In this document: positions 5,920 to 7,666 of the stretch, piece after piece
How positions within the stretch are numbered: the first letter of the stretch is position 1
How the letters are laid out: each line of letters starts with the position of its first letter
Source: an uncultured Atopobiaceae bacterium
Lineage (GTDB): Bacteria; Actinomycetota; Coriobacteriia; Coriobacteriales; Atopobiaceae
Reading direction: 5' to 3'
Assembly (NCBI GenBank): GCA_944321005.1
Contig: CALUJT010000101.1
Span: 1-7,666 of the forward strand
Length of the DNA: 7,666 nt
Notes under the pieces: model-generated
Seen by the model: the letters and a program-made list of their open reading frames with translations, nothing else
Told to the model about the DNA's origin: nothing
Databases searched by the model: none
Program-made: the position numbers and the translations under genes

Positions 5920-5933
5920 GCATTATCTAATGC
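5920..5933. promoter_or_regulatory. 14-bp palindrome in a divergent promoter region
   Basis: GCATTA (5920-5925), TC, TAATGC (5928-5933): a perfect 6-bp-arm palindrome in the 69-nt AT-rich gap between the HNH gene and the AT-rich gene. It contains a -10-like TCTAAT on the plus strand (5926-5931) and GATAAT on the minus strand (5922-5927). A CTGACA (5906-5911) that resembles a -35 is spaced too short from the plus -10. An operator controlling both genes is a reasonable inference. Confidence 0.5.
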
Positions 5934-5970
5934 TTGTTAGCACTAGAGAACGAGGAGATGACCGCAGAAT

Positions 5971-6738
5971 ATGAATGAGTTTGATTGCGTCAGTGAGTAC
6001 TGCCGGAAGAGGGATGAGATTGTTTTGTCTGACCCTGAGTTCAAACTATTCTCCCCTCAGTCAACCCCTATATTCTATTCGGTGTTTTATGATTCTTATA
6101 ACCGCTACATCTTGGCTCTGAATCACGAAATAAAGATGCTGAGAAGGCACATTCGTTCGTTGCGTGCCTGGACAGAAGTGGAGCAGTCTCATCTTGATGA
6201 TTTGGAGGGGACGGTCTGGGGATGCATTCTTTCCGATTATGTTGAGCCCACAGTTCGGTCCGCAATCGACTTACCTAAGGAGATTAAAGATAAGATATAT
6301 CAAGCGACTTGGAAGCTGTCTATAATTGCACAAAGTGGCGCTGAAGGCGCCATGTCCATCGAGGAAATTGCGGAAAAGAATACAAGCAATTATAAGCTGT
6401 TTGAGGCTCATGGGATGAAGAGCCCGGAGTTAGATTGTCTGCGGGAGTGTCTGGATGCGCTTCATGGCAAGGAGCATATTGGGGCTAATCTACTTGAAAA
6501 GCTCCATGGAGAAAAGCATCACGACATTCTCTCTCCCATCCATATGGGCTATCCGTACGTTCGAGTAAAGAAGGATGCCTCGTCTGGGATGATTGTGGTT
6601 CACCATGCCGAAGACAGGCTTGACTGGCACTCTTTAATTCCAACGATTGATGCGCAAAGAGTACTTGCTCAAAAAGCTTACGTAGCGTTTCATGACTATG
6701 CGGAGAAGCTAATCAGCAGCGGGCTTCATTTCGGGTAG
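5971..6738 (+). CDS. AT-rich orphan gene, 255-aa protein of unknown function
   Basis: A soluble 255-aa protein with no signal peptide or membrane segment and no domain I recognise. It appears mostly helical, with charged heptad-like stretches at about 45-80 (NHEIKMLRRHIRSLRAWTEVEQ) and 155-182, and a His/Lys-rich patch KLHGEKHHDILSPIH (177-191) followed by GYPYVRV. Base composition is clearly lower in GC than every neighbour, with A/T-ending codons, which points to horizontal transfer. The start ATG 5971 follows an in-frame TGA (5959-5961), so it cannot be longer; GAGGAG (5952-5957) is 13 nt away, longer than usual. It is divergent from the HNH nuclease gene and shares its short control region. 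The helical build with a late basic/His motif would suit a HEPN-like or effector/regulator protein, but the Rx4-6H HEPN signature is not clear. Function unknown. Confidence 0.82.
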   Translation: MNEFDCVSEYCRKRDEIVLSDPEFKLFSPQSTPIFYSVFYDSYNRYILALNHEIKMLRRHIRSLRAWTEVEQSHLDDLEGTVWGCILSDYVEPTVRSAIDLPKEIKDKIYQATWKLSIIAQSGAEGAMSIEEIAEKNTSNYKLFEAHGMKSPELDCLRECLDALHGKEHIGANLLEKLHGEKHHDILSPIHMGYPYVRVKKDASSGMIVVHHAEDRLDWHSLIPTIDAQRVLAQKAYVAFHDYAEKLISSGLHFG

Positions 6739-6796
6739 ATTGGATGCTGTCGTTCCGCATGAGATGATGTCCAAACAATACAGGCGGATGTAGAAA

Positions 6797-6846
6797 ACAA
6801 CGAGCAGGTCAGACGTAGTGTTGCGAAGCGGTGGCATTCTCGTTGT
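6797..6846. repeat. Inverted repeat with 8-bp arms upstream of the 247-aa gene
   Basis: ACAACGAG (6797-6804) and CTCGTTGT (6839-6846) are perfect inverted arms separated by 34 nt, located 40 nt before the next gene's start. Spacing of about four helical turns between arm centres would allow looping by a dimeric protein, but chance is possible. No clear terminator for the AT-rich gene is seen in the gap 6739-6885. Confidence 0.3.
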
Positions 6847-6872
6847 GCACGTGACGCTTTACCCGTGAGAAG

Positions 6873-6880
6873 AAGGGAGG
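6873..6880 (+). promoter_or_regulatory. Strong ribosome binding site that fixes a GTG start
   Basis: AAGGGAGG at 6873-6880 is a near-perfect anti-16S match five bases before GTG 6886. It lies inside the region that an earlier GTG (6865) would translate, so it argues for the 6886 start. Confidence 0.7.
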
Positions 6881-6885
6881 CTGCC

Positions 6886-7629
6886 GTGGAAGGACGTGAC
6901 GTCGCGCGATTCGCGCACGAACTCAGGGAGAAGATCGAGGGGCGGGGTGCCGTCGCGCTCGAGAGGACTGACTGGGCGGGGCGCTTCTGGGGGCTCGGCT
7001 TCAGGATGGACTGCGGGCACTCGTACGAGGAGCGCTACGGTCTCGCCCTGGGTGACGTGCGCGGCCTCAGGCACAAGCTTGCTTGCATCGACGATTTGCA
7101 GACGCTCGGGGACGCATGCTTCTCCCAGTGCCGCTACATCACCCACTGGGCGATGGGTCCCTGCGACGAGCAGGTCGAGTGGCTCGGGGTCGCGCTTGCG
7201 AGGCTCGAGGAGCTCGCCGGCAGCGTTGCGGGCGGCGCGCCCGTGGTCGTCGCCTACCGCTTCGCGGGCGCCGTGGAGCGCGCGGTCAGGGACTTCTGCG
7301 GGCGCGCACTGCCCGGCGAGCCCGTGCCCTGGCGCGTCGAGTACTGTGTGCGCGAGACGGCGGCGTGCGACGCCTGCGCGGACGAGATTGAGTGCCTCCT
7401 CGAGATGCGCACGGGCGACGTGAGCCTGGGCTTCACGGTGACGCGGACGGCTTGGAGGTTCGACTGGCAGGAGCCGGAGGACCTTACGCCCGTGATTGGT
7501 GATGTACACGCCGAGCGCGTTGTCTTCGATGAGGAGACCGGAGATAACGTTGAGCTCGCTTGGGACGACAGAGCAGGCGTCTGGAGGAGGGTAACGTACA
7601 ATTTCTTGCGCACTTTGACAGCGGAATAG
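6886..7629 (+). CDS. Conserved-looking 247-aa protein of unknown function
   Basis: A soluble protein with a GTG start chosen by the ribosome site at 6873-6880. No signal peptide or membrane segment. Recognisable blocks: MDCGHSYEERYG (41-52), LGDACFSQCRYITHWAMGP (74-92) with conserved-looking THW, a helical acidic stretch VEWLGVALARLEEL (97-110), VVAYRF, then a C-terminal part EETGDNVELAWDDRAGVW that could be beta-strands. Ten cysteines include CDAC (161-164). From memory, the pattern LG..xFSxxRYxTHW occurs in uncharacterised proteins of anaerobic Firmicutes and Actinobacteria, with no role assigned; I cannot name the family. GC content and codon use match the host, unlike the AT-rich gene upstream, so the acquired segment probably ends between 6738 and 6886. 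Confidence 0.78.
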   Translation: MEGRDVARFAHELREKIEGRGAVALERTDWAGRFWGLGFRMDCGHSYEERYGLALGDVRGLRHKLACIDDLQTLGDACFSQCRYITHWAMGPCDEQVEWLGVALARLEELAGSVAGGAPVVVAYRFAGAVERAVRDFCGRALPGEPVPWRVEYCVRETAACDACADEIECLLEMRTGDVSLGFTVTRTAWRFDWQEPEDLTPVIGDVHAERVVFDEETGDNVELAWDDRAGVWRRVTYNFLRTLTAE

Positions 7630-7638
7630 CGTCCAGTT

Positions 7639-7650
7639 AAGGAAGGAGGG
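7639..7650 (+). promoter_or_regulatory. Ribosome-site-like run at the window end
   Basis: AAGGAAGGAGGG lies ten bases after the preceding stop. No start codon is present in the remaining 16 bases, so either a gene starts just past the window edge with rather long spacing, or the purine run and the following GC-rich bases are part of a terminator cut off by the edge. Confidence 0.25.
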
Positions 7651-7666
7651 CACGGCCCGCCCCGGT

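Noticed and set aside
5958..5978. Six-codon leader peptide (ATG at 5958) before the AT-rich gene
   Set aside because: The ATG abuts the GAGGAG directly with no spacer, so it is unlikely to be translated.
6859..7653. 264-codon minus-strand frame opposite the 247-aa gene
   Set aside because: Translation is Pro/Arg/Ala/Val-rich without domain features; the plus-strand gene has a strong ribosome site and balanced composition.

Overview
The window is high-GC DNA with dense G/C-ending codons. Gene content (a selenium-dependent-type xanthine dehydrogenase end, an alanine/glycine symporter, an actinobacterial-style lipoprotein, a DinJ-YafQ module) suggests an anaerobic gut actinobacterium of the Coriobacteriia (Olsenella/Collinsella/Atopobiaceae-like). 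That placement is an inference from style and content; there is no marker gene to prove it.

Left part (1-1275): the last 164 codons of a molybdenum hydroxylase end at 495. A strong intrinsic terminator follows, surrounded by three copies of a 29-bp palindrome (500-528, 531-559, 667-695). On the minus strand sits a two-gene cassette: a 99-aa small protein (928-1227) and, overlapping it by 14 nt, a PIN-domain nuclease (684-941). The PIN gene is cut short exactly where the third palindrome begins and keeps only the N-terminal half of its active site.

Middle (1276-4618): about 460 nt without a supported gene but with a perfect 9-bp-arm palindrome, then two ordinary plus-strand genes. These are a Na+-coupled alanine/glycine symporter of the AGCS family (1733-3163) and a cysteine-rich, acidic, secreted lipoprotein of unknown function (3227-4618).

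Right part (4619-7666): an accessory cluster. A DinJ/RelB antitoxin and YafQ-type RNase toxin (4758-5324) have their own promoter. Converging on them is a minus-strand HNH nuclease (5350-5901). Divergent from the HNH gene is an AT-rich orphan gene for a 255-aa protein (5971-6738). The two share a 69-nt intergenic region containing a 14-bp palindrome that overlaps -10-like elements on both strands. A high-GC gene for an unrecognised 247-aa protein follows (6886-7629).

The part most worth a second look is the HNH/AT-rich divergent pair, which looks like a small horizontally acquired nuclease-plus-unknown unit next to a toxin-antitoxin module. The PIN cassette broken at a palindromic repeat is the next. 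The toxin-antitoxin pair is a known type of system; nothing here proves a new defence system.
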